In this document: piece after piece, positions 36,457 to 46,473 of the stretch
Position numbering within the stretch: position 1 is the stretch's first letter
Layout of the letters: every line of letters begins with the position of its first letter
Source: Stieleria sp039821235
GTDB taxonomy: Bacteria; Planctomycetota; Planctomycetia; Pirellulales; Pirellulaceae
Assembly: GCA_039821235.1 (NCBI GenBank)
Contig: JBCBOO010000003.1
Location: forward strand, 1 to 64,000
DNA: 64,000 nt
Reading direction: 5' to 3'
Notes under the pieces: model-generated
Databases searched by the model: none
What the model was told of the DNA's origin: nothing
The model's input: only the letters and a program-made list of their open reading frames with translations
Made by a program: the position numbers and the translations under genes

Positions 36457-37769
36457 TTAATATCGGCCTCGGTTGGGGGCTCCCAGTCCGGATGAAATCT
36501 GTGGCACCATCGGTGTCGTTGTGAGATTCTCGGAGGCACGTCCGCGAAACTCGATGAACATCAACGCGTCGGCGCGTCCGGCCGTCGTGCCGGTGATCAT
36601 TTCGAGATTCAAAAGTGGCATCGCCGCTTGGGGTCGCTCGGGGCTGGCGATCACGCCACAGGAGAGCAGCAGCACCATGTCCGATGGCCAGCGAAACCGT
36701 TCATGCAGTCGCCAGCTGACGACTTGGGGAACATCAATTTTGGTGCGGTGAACTTGAGCGTTCGGTAGCGGCAAGTCCAACTCGACGGCTTTCAGTTTAT
36801 CGACTTGATCGATCTCGGCTTTGATGACGCAGTCGATCGCGGTTCCGTCAACGCTGAGCAGCGGGCTGATTTCCAGCTTGTAGCCTTCTTGGATCTCGCC
36901 GGTCTCGGGTTCATACGGCGGCCAGCCGGTGGCGGCAGGTTTGACGTTTCGCACGTAGTTCCGCCCACGGGTGCTGGCGAGTTTTTGGGTTTGACCGTTG
37001 TTGGTGATCAGATCGAGCGCTTGGACTTGTCGCGTGTCGGTCCGTTGGCGAAGCATGTTCAGTACGAGCGCGGCGTTCTCTTTGCTCAATAACCAGGCTT
37101 GAACGCCCGCCGAGTCCACGTTCACATGCTGCATTAACAAGTGGGCTCGGCTTCGCCAGTTCGGATTGCCAACCGTCATCACGCGAAGCGACATGACCTG
37201 GGGTTCTTTTTCGCCCGCAACGAATCGATCCACCATTCCGTTGACGACGCCGTGCATCTCCGCAGTTAAACCGACAGCTTGTCTCGATTTGCATTGAGTA
37301 CGCCAAACGGTGCGGTGAACCAAACATCCGTTCCGGTTTCACGTAGGACCCAGTCGACAATAGCTTGCTCGGGATGGTCGTGCTGCTGCAAGTAGCCGGT
37401 GTAGGGCCGAAGGTCGTAGTCGACCCAGTACTGACCGGCCTCTTGCGGCAGCGTCCCACTGTTTCTCGGCTGGTTCCCGCCGGCAGTGAAACCTCGATTG
37501 TCGGGAGCATTCTCGAGGGCGCGGGGGGTGAATTGTGAGGGGGGGGCGACCGCCGCCGATGCGTTTGCTGCCGGTTGGGTGTTGGGCAACGCCGAGAGGG
37601 CGCGTCCTGGGGCGGGTTGTCCAGGCTGGCTGCCTTGGCCGGCCGGGAATGACATTCCAGGTTTTGCGGATCCCTGGCCCCATACGGCTGCCGGAGAAAC
37701 CGCCAAACCCGCACCCATCACCGCCGTTGCCGTCAAAGAAGCTAGGAATCGGATCGGTCGATCATGCAT
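36457..37769 (-). pseudogene. Exported planctomycete protein interrupted by a single-base frameshift
   Basis: Two minus-strand frames together encode one protein of about 435 residues. The first (ATG at 37769, stop at 37266-37268) has a signal peptide (FLASLTATAVMGAGLAVSPAAVWG), a Pro/Gln/Ala-rich linker, and a domain ending APFGVLNANRDKLSV. The second (to 36457) takes over in the -1 frame with TAEMHGVVNGMVDRFV. Insertion of one base between 37266 and 37267 would restore continuous reading as LSVYTAEMHG. This is either a sequencing/assembly error, a real mutation, or less likely programmed frameshifting. The C-terminal domain is beta-rich, secreted and of unknown function. Confidence 0.7.
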
Positions 37770-37886
37770 TGTGGGCCATTCCTGATAAGATGTGCGCGGC
37801 CGTCGCAGTCCATCGCGCCGGTTCATCTCGGCTATACCTGGCTGAGTTGTCTCGCATCAAGGTGACTTTGGATTCGGAACCCGAGC

Positions 37887-39395
37887 GTGGATCCCAAAAA
37901 CGAATCATCCGACGCCTCACCGGACGGCGAATCCACCGCGAATCGCGAGAGCGGAGCCGAGCGAGACTCGGTAAGCGAGCGATTGCGAGTGCTGCGTTTG
38001 GAGCTGGAGAAAACGCGCAGTGAAGCGGTCGCGGCTCGATTGGAAGCTCGGGCGAAAGAACTGGAGTTACAGATTGCCAGACTCGATCGGGGTGAGACGC
38101 TCGACGACGAACCGTTGGCGCCTCTGCCAGAGAAGATGCGTTACGACGGCGAACACAAACGGTCCTCGCGTCGGCCGCACGTCGATTGCTCTTCGCCGGC
38201 GGGCGATCCCGATCTGGTCAAGCCGCGAGATGCCACGAAGGGAGCGATGGATTCCTGGACGGACATCGCGGAGGTTTTAGCGGCGGGTTCCGTCAGCCCC
38301 GATGCGATTCATTCGACGGATTCACTTGCCGGTGACAGCAGTGAAACGACGTTGAGTCGATCGGTCGTTCAAGCTCCGGTGCTGCCGAAGCCTCAGATTG
38401 TGACGGAGGCTACAACGCAACCGTCCGCTCCATTGCTAGGAAAGTCGCAAGAGGAGTTGGAAGCGCTCGATTGCCAAGAAGAAGACGTGGTGGGCCGGCG
38501 AGCCAAGCCGACGGTCTGGATGGCAAGCGCCGTGTTTCACGCGATCGTCTTTTTGATTCTTGCATTCTGGACGATCTCGAGCCGCCAGCCGCTCGATCAA
38601 GTCGCGATCGCCGGTTCGTTTGAAGCGACCGACGAAGTGCAAATCGAGAATTTGGAAATCCAAACCGAAACACTCGAGGCGGAGCCGGAAACCGTCCAGC
38701 CGTCGGCAATTCAGGACACCATCTCCGAGCTGGGTGAGATCGCCGTCAGTGATGTCATCGCCGATGTGCCAGGTCCGCCCGCTCCGGTTGTGGACGCACA
38801 ATCGTTCAGCCGCGAGATGGCCGCGATGTCGATGAAGTCTGACTCAGATTCAAAGATGCAGTTCTGTGGCGTTGAAGGAGGCGGCAATCACTTTGTGTAC
38901 TTGGTCGATAGCAGCGGCAGCATGGGCGATGCCTTTGAATCGGCCCGCACAGAGTTGCTGCGCAGCATTCAAGCTCTCACTCCGGAACAACGTTTCTACG
39001 TCATCTTCTTTGACGCCGAGTCGGATTACATGCGGATTAGCGATCCGTCCGAAGACGAGTCCCGGAGTGTTTACGCGACGCCGGAGAACAAGCAGCGACT
39101 GGCTCGCTGGGCGATGACGGTTTCGATGGATCGCGGCAAGGCCCCCTACGAAGCAATTCCCTTTGCACTCGACCTCAGTCCGGACGTGATCTTTTTGTTG
39201 TCCGACGGGGAGTTCCCGCAACGCATCGAAGACATGCTCAAGGATATCAACCGCGTCGACAATCTCTTTGGCGACGATGGCCCGATCAGCATCATCCACA
39301 CCATCGGGTATCACAGTCGCGAGGGTGAAACTCGCATGCGACGCATCGCGGAACAGAACGGCGGCAAGTATCGCTACGTGCCTGAACCGGGCTGA
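37887..39395 (+). CDS. Membrane protein with C-terminal von Willebrand factor A domain
   Basis: The protein has 502 residues from GTG at 37887. Residues 1-100 are charged and predicted coiled coil (LRVLRLELEKTRSEAVAARLEAR). A single transmembrane segment at about 214-235 (AVFHAIVFLILAFWTIS) precedes an extracytoplasmic acidic spacer and a vWA domain with the metal-ion-dependent adhesion site DSSGSMG from D341, plus FLLSDGEFP near the C-terminus. It has the topology of TonB/ExbD-adjacent vWA proteins common in planctomycetes. Ligand unknown. Confidence 0.8.
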   Translation: MDPKNESSDASPDGESTANRESGAERDSVSERLRVLRLELEKTRSEAVAARLEARAKELELQIARLDRGETLDDEPLAPLPEKMRYDGEHKRSSRRPHVDCSSPAGDPDLVKPRDATKGAMDSWTDIAEVLAAGSVSPDAIHSTDSLAGDSSETTLSRSVVQAPVLPKPQIVTEATTQPSAPLLGKSQEELEALDCQEEDVVGRRAKPTVWMASAVFHAIVFLILAFWTISSRQPLDQVAIAGSFEATDEVQIENLEIQTETLEAEPETVQPSAIQDTISELGEIAVSDVIADVPGPPAPVVDAQSFSREMAAMSMKSDSDSKMQFCGVEGGGNHFVYLVDSSGSMGDAFESARTELLRSIQALTPEQRFYVIFFDAESDYMRISDPSEDESRSVYATPENKQRLARWAMTVSMDRGKAPYEAIPFALDLSPDVIFLLSDGEFPQRIEDMLKDINRVDNLFGDDGPISIIHTIGYHSREGETRMRRIAEQNGGKYRYVPEPG

Positions 39396-39488
39396 CTGGC
39401 TGACTCTCGCCAAGCCCGCGAGATGCGATAGACTCCGGTTTCACGCGATGCTCGCGTGCCGTCTTTTCTTTCGCAGAGGGTTGGATCG

Positions 39489-39962
39489 ATGAAAGGTCTT
39501 ATCGAAGAGTTTCGCAAGTTTGCCATGAAAGGCAGCGTGGTCGACTTGGCCGTGGGAGTTGTCATTGGGACGGCATTCGGCAAGATCGTCAGTTCGTTCG
39601 TGGCGAACATCATTATGCCGCCGCTGAACTTGATCACCGCCAAGTACGGCGTGAACTTCAGCAGTCTTGCACTCAAAATTAAAACGGAGTCGCCCAAGCT
39701 CGACGACAAAGGTCAGATCCTCAAAGACGCGGAAGGCAATCCGGAGATGATTTTCCAGGATTATCCGGTGCTCAATTACGGGCCCTTTATTCAAACGATC
39801 GTGGATTTCCTGCTGATCGCCATCGCGATTTTCGTTGCGATCAAAGTGATGAATAAAGCAAAAGAACGCTTTGAGAAAGAAGAGGAAGAAGCACCGAAAG
39901 AGCCCAGCGAAGACATCAAGTTGCTGCGTGAAATCCGCGATTCGTTGCAAAAGTCATCCTGA
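39489..39962 (+). CDS. mscL: Large-conductance mechanosensitive channel
   Basis: The protein has 157 residues from ATG at 39489, preceded by AGAGGG at 39475-39480. The N-terminal amphipathic helix and first transmembrane helix match the family (MKGLIEEFRKFAMKGSVVDLAVGVVIGTAFGKIV), and the second helix is FIQTIVDFLLIAIAIFVAIKVM, followed by an acidic cytoplasmic bundle. It releases solutes on hypo-osmotic shock. The periplasmic loop is longer than that of E. coli (KTESPKLDDKGQILKDAEGN). Confidence 0.95.
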   Translation: MKGLIEEFRKFAMKGSVVDLAVGVVIGTAFGKIVSSFVANIIMPPLNLITAKYGVNFSSLALKIKTESPKLDDKGQILKDAEGNPEMIFQDYPVLNYGPFIQTIVDFLLIAIAIFVAIKVMNKAKERFEKEEEEAPKEPSEDIKLLREIRDSLQKSS

Positions 39963-40152
39963 TCGTACTGACTGGTTGCACCCAGCCCGTGGGGGTCATT
40001 CACGTGACCTTCGCATTGGAAATTGGTCTGGCGGGCATTTCAACTGGGATGTGAAAATATGCCGGTTGTATTGGATATCGGTGCCCTTTCTTGCCGATGA
40101 AGCTCAGCGATGAAGGATTCGCCGATTCACGTGCGCATGGAGGCGCACCGAG

Positions 40153-41073
40153 ATGGTTCTATTTTCAATCAAGATCTTTAACAACCTGCGCAAGGCAATC
40201 GCGGGGCGGCGTTACCCCGCGCAGCTCGCCGGCGGACTCGCGCTTGGGGTGCTGTTGGGCGTGATTCCCCACGGCAACTTTCTTGCACTGGTCGTCTTGA
40301 TGGGCGTGCTGTGTTTCCAGGTGAACCATGCGTTCTTGGCCGTGGTCGCGATTGCCACCGCGTTTTGCGCCACGCACCTTGACCCTTATTCACACGAAGT
40401 CGGCAACTATTTGCTAACGCATCCGACCGGCTACGCGATCGCCAAGCAGGCGTGGACGTATCCGATGGTGCCGTGGATGGAAATCAACAACACCGTCGTG
40501 CTGGGCAGTTTCGTCATCGGCCTCGCGGCCGTATTGCCGCTGTTCATGCTGACGTACCCGTTCTTCAAGTTGTTTGTTCCCGCCGAACCGGTGAGCGACG
40601 ATGCGGAAGCCGTTTCGTTGGTGGCGGAAGAGAAAACCGAGACGGCAACCAAACCGCGACGCATGATCCAACCGGTAGTGAACGACGAAACCACGGAGTC
40701 GCGCCCGCTGCGTGCTCCGAGGCCAGCGGACTTTCGCTCGCCCCGAGGAACTGCGCCCGCCGTTGCCGCGACATCCGAACCGGTTTCGATTCCGGTCGAT
40801 CAAGTGCTTGGCAGCGAACCGGACTTCATGCCCATTGATGGGCCTTCGGTTCCCGCCGACCATCCGAACAACCAGTTGCCAACTCGAGAGCAAATGGTTT
40901 CCGTTGACACGCGAATCGACGTCATTCGGATGAATGACTATCGCGAAGACAACGGCGAGAACGTGGAGGGTGAAGGCTCGTCTCAAGAGCCGCCACAAAA
41001 TATGGACGAAGCGCTCGCATTCTTGCTTCAACAACTGCGTCAAACTCAGAAACAACGGAAGGCGGCAGGATGA
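40153..41073 (+). CDS. TIGR03546-type membrane protein
   Basis: The protein has 306 residues. The N-terminal region has a conserved membrane block (LAGGLALGVLLGVIPHGNFL), further helices to about residue 140, and then a soluble Pro/Glu-rich tail of about 165 residues. The GGAGG Shine-Dalgarno (about 40138-40143) lies nine bases before the ATG. The stop overlaps the start of the next gene by four bases. TIGR03546 and TIGR03545 proteins are a co-occurring, neighbouring pair of unknown function in scattered bacteria; the assignment is from memory of those families. Confidence 0.75.
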   Translation: MVLFSIKIFNNLRKAIAGRRYPAQLAGGLALGVLLGVIPHGNFLALVVLMGVLCFQVNHAFLAVVAIATAFCATHLDPYSHEVGNYLLTHPTGYAIAKQAWTYPMVPWMEINNTVVLGSFVIGLAAVLPLFMLTYPFFKLFVPAEPVSDDAEAVSLVAEEKTETATKPRRMIQPVVNDETTESRPLRAPRPADFRSPRGTAPAVAATSEPVSIPVDQVLGSEPDFMPIDGPSVPADHPNNQLPTREQMVSVDTRIDVIRMNDYREDNGENVEGEGSSQEPPQNMDEALAFLLQQLRQTQKQRKAAG

Positions 41074-42830
41074 TTCGCTGGCGATACCTAGTCACACGAC
41101 TGATCTTGATCCTGGCGGTCCTGGTACTGCTGCGTCTCGGGCTTGGACCGGCGGCGCGTTACGTCACGGTCAAAGGTCTGCAGAGCGCAACGGGTTCCAA
41201 AGTCGACATCGGTGCCGCCGATGTTGGTTTGTTCCCACCACGGATTCGCTACCAAGACTTTCAAGTCGCGGACCCACGCGATGGCAAAGAGATGCGTGAT
41301 GCGTTTCGTGCCGCAACGATCGAATTGGAACTTGACGGTCAGGCAATGTTGCACCGTCGATGGGTCGCCAGCAACGGACGAATCTCCGGTTTGCAAATCG
41401 GCAGCCGCCGTGATGAAAGCGGACACTTCGAGCCAGTCGACGAAGACGAGGAAGCCTACAGCTTGTCCGATAAACCCGGGCAACTGAGTGGAATGCTCTC
41501 GGGAATCACCGACCGCGTCGAAGAACAACTTGAACAAACGGCCGAAGGCTTGGAAACGGTCCGTCGAAGTCGCGAGATCAAGACGCGTTGGGAACGCGAG
41601 TACGAGCGGCTCGTCAAACAGGCGAAATCGCTCGAGCAGAAAATCCGTGAGTCGAAAGACTCCGCCAAGACGATCGAAAACCCACTCCGCGATTGGGACA
41701 ATATCGGACGCACGATCAGCTTGGCGAACGAAAGTCGCACGGAGCTGCAGGCCGTGCTCACCGCCATCGAATCGATCCCGGGGCAGTTCCGCGCGGACTT
41801 GATGACGCTCAAGACAGCCAAACAAGCTGACTTGGACAAGGTCGACGCTTACATTCCCGGTGATTTGTCGCAGTCACAGAACATGGGTGTCGACTTGGTT
41901 GCTGATGCCGTTCAAAAACAGATTGCAACGATTCGGGAGTACTGGGAAGGCGGCCGAACGATCGCCGGATACACCGTCGTCGCGCCGGAAAACGAACGCA
42001 AACGTGGCATCGACATCGACTTGGTCGGCGACGCCAAACGACCCGACGTGCTCGTTCGTCGCTGCGAAGTCCAGGGACTGATGCGAGCCGGTGGCGATGC
42101 GTACTCGCTGACTGGAACGGTCGAGAACCTTACACCGTCACCCGAACGACTCGATCAGCCCTTGCGAGCCCAGCTCACACTGGATGGTCCCAAAATCGTC
42201 CGTGTCGATTACGTGCGCGATCGACGAGGCGGCAGCGATATCGACCGGCTGACATTGCATTGGCCCCAGTCCGATGCCGAAGACATGGATCTGGGTGACG
42301 ACGGAAACACGCGTCTGTCCATCAGCGGTGGAAAGCGTGAAATCTGGGTTCAGATGCGAAGCGAAGGCGACCAAGTCCAAGGCCGCTTTGTCAGCAAGCA
42401 AACTGGAGTCCGTATCGGGTTGGATGTGAATTCTCAGTTCGCCGACCTGCCCGCGACGCGTACGCTACGCAATCGTCTTTCAGAAGTCGACGGCATCACG
42501 ATCGATGCAGGTTTTCAAGGAACTTGGGATGATCTGTCAATGAACTTGAACAGCAATCTTGGCAAGTTGCTAAAGGATGCGACTCGCGAAGCCTTGGATG
42601 AGCAGATCGCAGTTTCGAAAGCCAAGATGCGTCGCAAAGTCGAAGACACGTTCGCAACGGAGCACGCCAAGCTACTGACATGGTTCAACGAGCAGACCTC
42701 CGAAGTTGAATCACTGACGGCGAAAGCTGATGAAGTGCTTCAAGGAATGGGCCGCAAGCTGATCGACGGAGTGCCGTCGTCCGAAGTGACCATTGGCAGG
42801 ATGAACAAGTTCCTGAATGGTCGTTTCTAA
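41070..42830 (+). CDS. TIGR03545-type protein
   Basis: The protein has 586 residues. A single N-terminal membrane helix (LILILAVLVLLRLGLGPAA) is followed by a large exported region. Its N-terminal part resembles AsmA/DUF748-type repeats (GLQSATGSKVDIGAADVGLFP). A long coiled coil (about residues 140-250) follows, then a beta-rich region and a second C-terminal coiled coil. It is translationally coupled to the TIGR03546 gene. The DUF748/AsmA-like N-terminus suggests a link with envelope lipid or membrane-protein handling, but this is inference. Confidence 0.75.
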   Translation: MIRWRYLVTRLILILAVLVLLRLGLGPAARYVTVKGLQSATGSKVDIGAADVGLFPPRIRYQDFQVADPRDGKEMRDAFRAATIELELDGQAMLHRRWVASNGRISGLQIGSRRDESGHFEPVDEDEEAYSLSDKPGQLSGMLSGITDRVEEQLEQTAEGLETVRRSREIKTRWEREYERLVKQAKSLEQKIRESKDSAKTIENPLRDWDNIGRTISLANESRTELQAVLTAIESIPGQFRADLMTLKTAKQADLDKVDAYIPGDLSQSQNMGVDLVADAVQKQIATIREYWEGGRTIAGYTVVAPENERKRGIDIDLVGDAKRPDVLVRRCEVQGLMRAGGDAYSLTGTVENLTPSPERLDQPLRAQLTLDGPKIVRVDYVRDRRGGSDIDRLTLHWPQSDAEDMDLGDDGNTRLSISGGKREIWVQMRSEGDQVQGRFVSKQTGVRIGLDVNSQFADLPATRTLRNRLSEVDGITIDAGFQGTWDDLSMNLNSNLGKLLKDATREALDEQIAVSKAKMRRKVEDTFATEHAKLLTWFNEQTSEVESLTAKADEVLQGMGRKLIDGVPSSEVTIGRMNKFLNGRF

Positions 42831-43140
42831 GCAACCAGTGCTTTGTCGCCAGAACTAAGCCGCGGTTGTTTGTACAAGGCCGGGGCTATCGCCGGCGAGT
42901 CAAAGCCAGCCACAGAAAAGTCGCCCATCGGTTCCACCCGATGGAAACGTGTTTCAATCGATCGGACGGAGCCGATCGGCGACAATCTTTGGTCAGCCGT
43001 TTTCAACGGCATGCTGGAACGGACGGGAAGTTTCGTCGGTTCAACTCGGCCGCGCCTCATCTGCTAGCAGCTTGCCAATTGTAAACGTCTCCACCGACTT
43101 CCATAGATCACGCGGGCGCAGGGCAAGAATTGACGTTGCG
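42831..43140. other. Structured intergenic region between convergent genes
   Basis: There is no gene. Several small hairpins follow each other: CCATCGG/CCGATGG (42925-42931 with 42938-42944), the 10-base palindrome GCCGATCGGC (42971-42980), and GCCGT/ACGGC (42996-43000 with 43006-43010). None is followed by a U-run. They could be mRNA 3'-end structures for the convergent genes either side. Confidence 0.4.
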
Positions 43141-44121
43141 TTAGCTTCGGATCATCACGTTGATTGCGGTGATGTAACGTTCGATCGTTTCCTGATCGGT
43201 GTCGCGCCAACCGGCGGTCTTGTGTCGCAAGATGGCGAGCTTCATTGACTCAACGGCATCCGAGAGATCATCGGGCAGCGCCGGAAGTCCCAGGAAGGGT
43301 TGGACCGGTGTCGCATCGCTCTGCTCCGAGTCTGCCACTGCGGCCGGTGCGCCACTTTCACCGGCACCAAGCGTTTGCAGTTCTTCTTCGTCACCGAAAT
43401 CGGGGCCTTCAAACGTTGGCCCAGCCGCAACGCCGCTGCCATCTTGGTCGTACTCGCGTGCCTTGCCATCACCCTGTGCCGGCAGTGCCATGTCTTCATC
43501 GGTGTCGACTTCGATGATCTGGCTCGCGGTGGGACGCTGGCTGTCGACGGCTCCTTCGGCCTGCCAGCGTTTTTCTCGCATTGCCGAGATGCTCCATTTT
43601 TCACCCGACGCTCCCTCCAGCCACATCGGAGCGTCTTCCCAATCGAGTGCCGCCAGGAAGTGACTCCAATAAAGCCCTTCGTAGGTTGGATAAGTCTCTC
43701 CGAACTTTTCAAACACCCTTCGGAGCCGGCCGACATGCGGCGCGGTGACTCCGCCCACACGCCGCGACCACGCTTCATCGGAGTAGTGCGTGGCGTCGAC
43801 TCCCGACTCGATCAAACTGGCACGCCACTGGCTGATGATGCGGCCTTTCTCCCAGTTGGTCGTGCTGATCAGCGTGTTCCACCTGCCGACGTAGGGCTCG
43901 GCGAGTTCGGACGCGGTCTCCAGTTCTCCGTCCGATACAACGGATCCGTTGTCCTCAGGCATGTCCTCGGACACATCTTCCCAAGCCGCCTTGGCTGCTT
44001 CGATGTCTGGATCCGATGAGACGGACCTGTCGGTAGGCGAATCGACCGTGGAGGGATCTTCCGTGGTTTGAGAATCGGACACGTTGTGGTCTTGAGCAGA
44101 GGAGATTTCTTCCTGAGGCAT
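43141..44121 (-). CDS. Hypothetical protein, planctomycete-type, unknown function
   Basis: The protein has 326 residues from ATG at 44121 (a GTG at 44178 would give 345). Neither start has a clear Shine-Dalgarno. The first 80 residues are acidic and disordered. The middle block (about residues 75-175) is a compact helical domain rich in Trp (RWNTLISTTNWEKGRIISQW, SDEAWSRRVGGVTAPHVGRL), suggesting a nucleic-acid-binding or adaptor fold, and the C-terminus is a short amphipathic helical domain. I do not recognise the family. Confidence 0.6.
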   Translation of the reverse strand: MPQEEISSAQDHNVSDSQTTEDPSTVDSPTDRSVSSDPDIEAAKAAWEDVSEDMPEDNGSVVSDGELETASELAEPYVGRWNTLISTTNWEKGRIISQWRASLIESGVDATHYSDEAWSRRVGGVTAPHVGRLRRVFEKFGETYPTYEGLYWSHFLAALDWEDAPMWLEGASGEKWSISAMREKRWQAEGAVDSQRPTASQIIEVDTDEDMALPAQGDGKAREYDQDGSGVAAGPTFEGPDFGDEEELQTLGAGESGAPAAVADSEQSDATPVQPFLGLPALPDDLSDAVESMKLAILRHKTAGWRDTDQETIERYITAINVMIRS

Positions 44122-44324
44122 CTGCAAATGGGGATCGAGGCGCGGCGGACAAGATGAAGCTTGCGTGAACAAACTCACGCTGGGCGTACGCTACCGGATG
44201 GCCGGGTAGTCGTGAAATAGCCGGCTTGAGAAACGGTGTTGGACACGCGATTTTCGGAGCCGAACGGCGCACCTAGGTAAACTTTAACTGTGGAAAGGTT
44301 GTCGGCGACAAGAGACGTCGTCGA

Positions 44325-46373
44325 TCACTGGCCGATCAGCTCACGAAATTCCGTTTCCGTGAGTACTTGGACCCCCAAGTCTTTCGCCTTGGCCAGCTTG
44401 CTGCCCGCCTTTTCGCCGGCCACCAAGTAGTCCGTTTTTTTGCTAACCGTTCCGGAGGCTCGTCCGCCAAGAGACTCGATCAACTGCTTGATTTCGTCTC
44501 GTTTGAAATGCGTCAACGTTCCGGTGACCACCAGTTTTTTTCCATTCAGGATCAACGCTTCGTCCGACGGCTCGGGTTCGGGGTCGAACAAGTCGACGCC
44601 GTTTTCCTGCAGCTCTTCGAGTGTTCGTGTTCCGTATTCGCTGCGAAGAAAGGCGTGCAAGCTTTCGGCGATACGATCCCCAATTTCGTGGATGTCCGCC
44701 AAGTCTTCGACGCTCGCTTTCCGCAAGAGCTCGAGCGTGTGGTACTTCGCGGTAATCAGCTTGGCGACACTTGGACCCACATGACGAATCGTCAAGGAAG
44801 AGAGAACACGTGCCAAGCCGCGTGTCCGGCTGGCATCAATGCCATCGATGAGATTCTTGGCGTTACGCTGTCCCACTTGGACTTCGATCAACTTGCCGTC
44901 TTTTCCCTTACGCTTCTTGATCCAGTCGAGCCCAGCGACTTGTTCCACCGTCAATCGGTAAAGATCGCCATAGTTGTGCACCAACCGATGACCGAGCAGA
45001 AGGTCGACGACTTCTTCACCGAGTCCATCGATGTCCATGCCGGGACGGCTGCCAAAGTAAATCAGTCGTTGCTTGAGCTGCGCGGGACACTGTGGATTGG
45101 GGCAACGGATGTAGACGCCACCTTCATCACGCACGAGTTTGGTTTCGCACTCGGGGCAGAGTGCAGGGAACTTGTAGATCGGTAGCTGTTTCTCGCGAAG
45201 GTGTTTTTCGACGCGGACGACTTTGGGGATGATCTTGCCCGCTTTTTCGACGACCACTTGGTCACCGACGCGAACATCGAGACGTTCGATTTCGTCGGCA
45301 TTGTGCAGCGAAGCTCGGGAGACCGTCGTTTCGGCGATCTCGACCGGTTCCAACTGTGCGACGGGAGTGACCGTCCCTGTTTTTCCCACCTGCACGGTGA
45401 TTTCTTTCAGCGTCGTAATGGCCTCGTAACGTTCGAACTTGTAGGCGATCAGCCACCGAGGGCTCTTGCTACGCATGCCCAATCGCTCGCGCTGGCCGAA
45501 GTCGTTGACTTTGAAAACAATCCCGTCCACTTCGAACGGTAATTCGGGCATCGCTTGTTCGAGCGATGCGACGGCTTTCATGACTTCGGCGGAGTTCTTG
45601 AATCGACGAACATCGGGTGTCATCGGAATCCCATAACCGGCGACTTCCTTCAAGAAATCCATGTGAGTAGTCGCTTGCAACCCTTCCACGACGCCGACAC
45701 CATGACAAAAGAAACGCAAGTTGCGTTTCGCGGCGATCGAAGGGTCGAGCAAGCGGATGGTTCCGGCGGTGACGTTCCGAGTGTTTTTATAGGGCTCCTG
45801 TCCCGCGGCGACTTGCCGTTCGTTCAGGTCCGCGAGATCGGCATTCGTCATGTAAACCTCACCGCGGACTTCCATGACGGCGGGGGAGGTTGAACCGTTC
45901 AGCCGAAGCGGTAGGTCACGGACCGTGCGCAGGTTGTGCGTGATGTCGTCGCCGACGGAGCCATTGCCGCGTGTCAGTGCCATCGCCAATTGACCTTGAT
46001 CGTAGCGAATCGAGGCCGCGACCCCATCGATCTTGTATTCCATCACCCATTCGATGTTCTCTCCCTCGAGCAGTTTCTCCGTTCGCTCAAAATAAGCCTG
46101 CAGCTCTTCACGGCTGTAGGTATTGTCAATCGAAAGCATCGGCACTTGATGCTCGACTTGCACCAAGTGCTCCACCGGCGCATCGCCGATACGTTGGGTC
46201 GGTGAATCGGGCGTCAGAAGTTCGGGATGCTCCGACTCCAAATCACGCAATTCGGTCAGCAGTCGGTCGTATTCGAGATCCGAGATCGTTGGGGTCGCAA
46301 GCACGTAGTACGCGTGATCGTGCTGACGAATCGTTTCCCGGAGCTGACGAACGCGATCAGACGGAGAAGGCAT
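44325..46373 (-). CDS. ligA: NAD+-dependent DNA ligase
   Basis: The protein has 682 residues, the normal LigA length. The adenylation lysine is K114 in MEYKIDGVAAS. The OB fold follows, then the four-cysteine zinc finger (CPECETKLVRDEG through CPNPQCP), helix-hairpin-helix repeats (LSSLTIRHVGPSVAKLI), and a C-terminal BRCT domain (GKKLVVTGTLTHFKRDEI). It seals nicks in replication and repair and should be essential. It is flanked by genes of unknown function. Confidence 0.97.
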   Translation of the reverse strand: MPSPSDRVRQLRETIRQHDHAYYVLATPTISDLEYDRLLTELRDLESEHPELLTPDSPTQRIGDAPVEHLVQVEHQVPMLSIDNTYSREELQAYFERTEKLLEGENIEWVMEYKIDGVAASIRYDQGQLAMALTRGNGSVGDDITHNLRTVRDLPLRLNGSTSPAVMEVRGEVYMTNADLADLNERQVAAGQEPYKNTRNVTAGTIRLLDPSIAAKRNLRFFCHGVGVVEGLQATTHMDFLKEVAGYGIPMTPDVRRFKNSAEVMKAVASLEQAMPELPFEVDGIVFKVNDFGQRERLGMRSKSPRWLIAYKFERYEAITTLKEITVQVGKTGTVTPVAQLEPVEIAETTVSRASLHNADEIERLDVRVGDQVVVEKAGKIIPKVVRVEKHLREKQLPIYKFPALCPECETKLVRDEGGVYIRCPNPQCPAQLKQRLIYFGSRPGMDIDGLGEEVVDLLLGHRLVHNYGDLYRLTVEQVAGLDWIKKRKGKDGKLIEVQVGQRNAKNLIDGIDASRTRGLARVLSSLTIRHVGPSVAKLITAKYHTLELLRKASVEDLADIHEIGDRIAESLHAFLRSEYGTRTLEELQENGVDLFDPEPEPSDEALILNGKKLVVTGTLTHFKRDEIKQLIESLGGRASGTVSKKTDYLVAGEKAGSKLAKAKDLGVQVLTETEFRELIGQ

Positions 46374-46473
46374 CGAACGGATTTGGATTGCGAAGGAAGA
46401 AGGCGATCAAAACGTGGCCAATGAGTCATTCAATGACATCTCGCATAGTTTAACGCCCGCGACCGTCGTTCGA

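Noticed and set aside
37266..37323. Independent start for the downstream half of the interrupted gene
   Set aside because: The extra N-terminal residues upstream of the junction have no homology, and the protein joins cleanly to the upstream frame by one added base.
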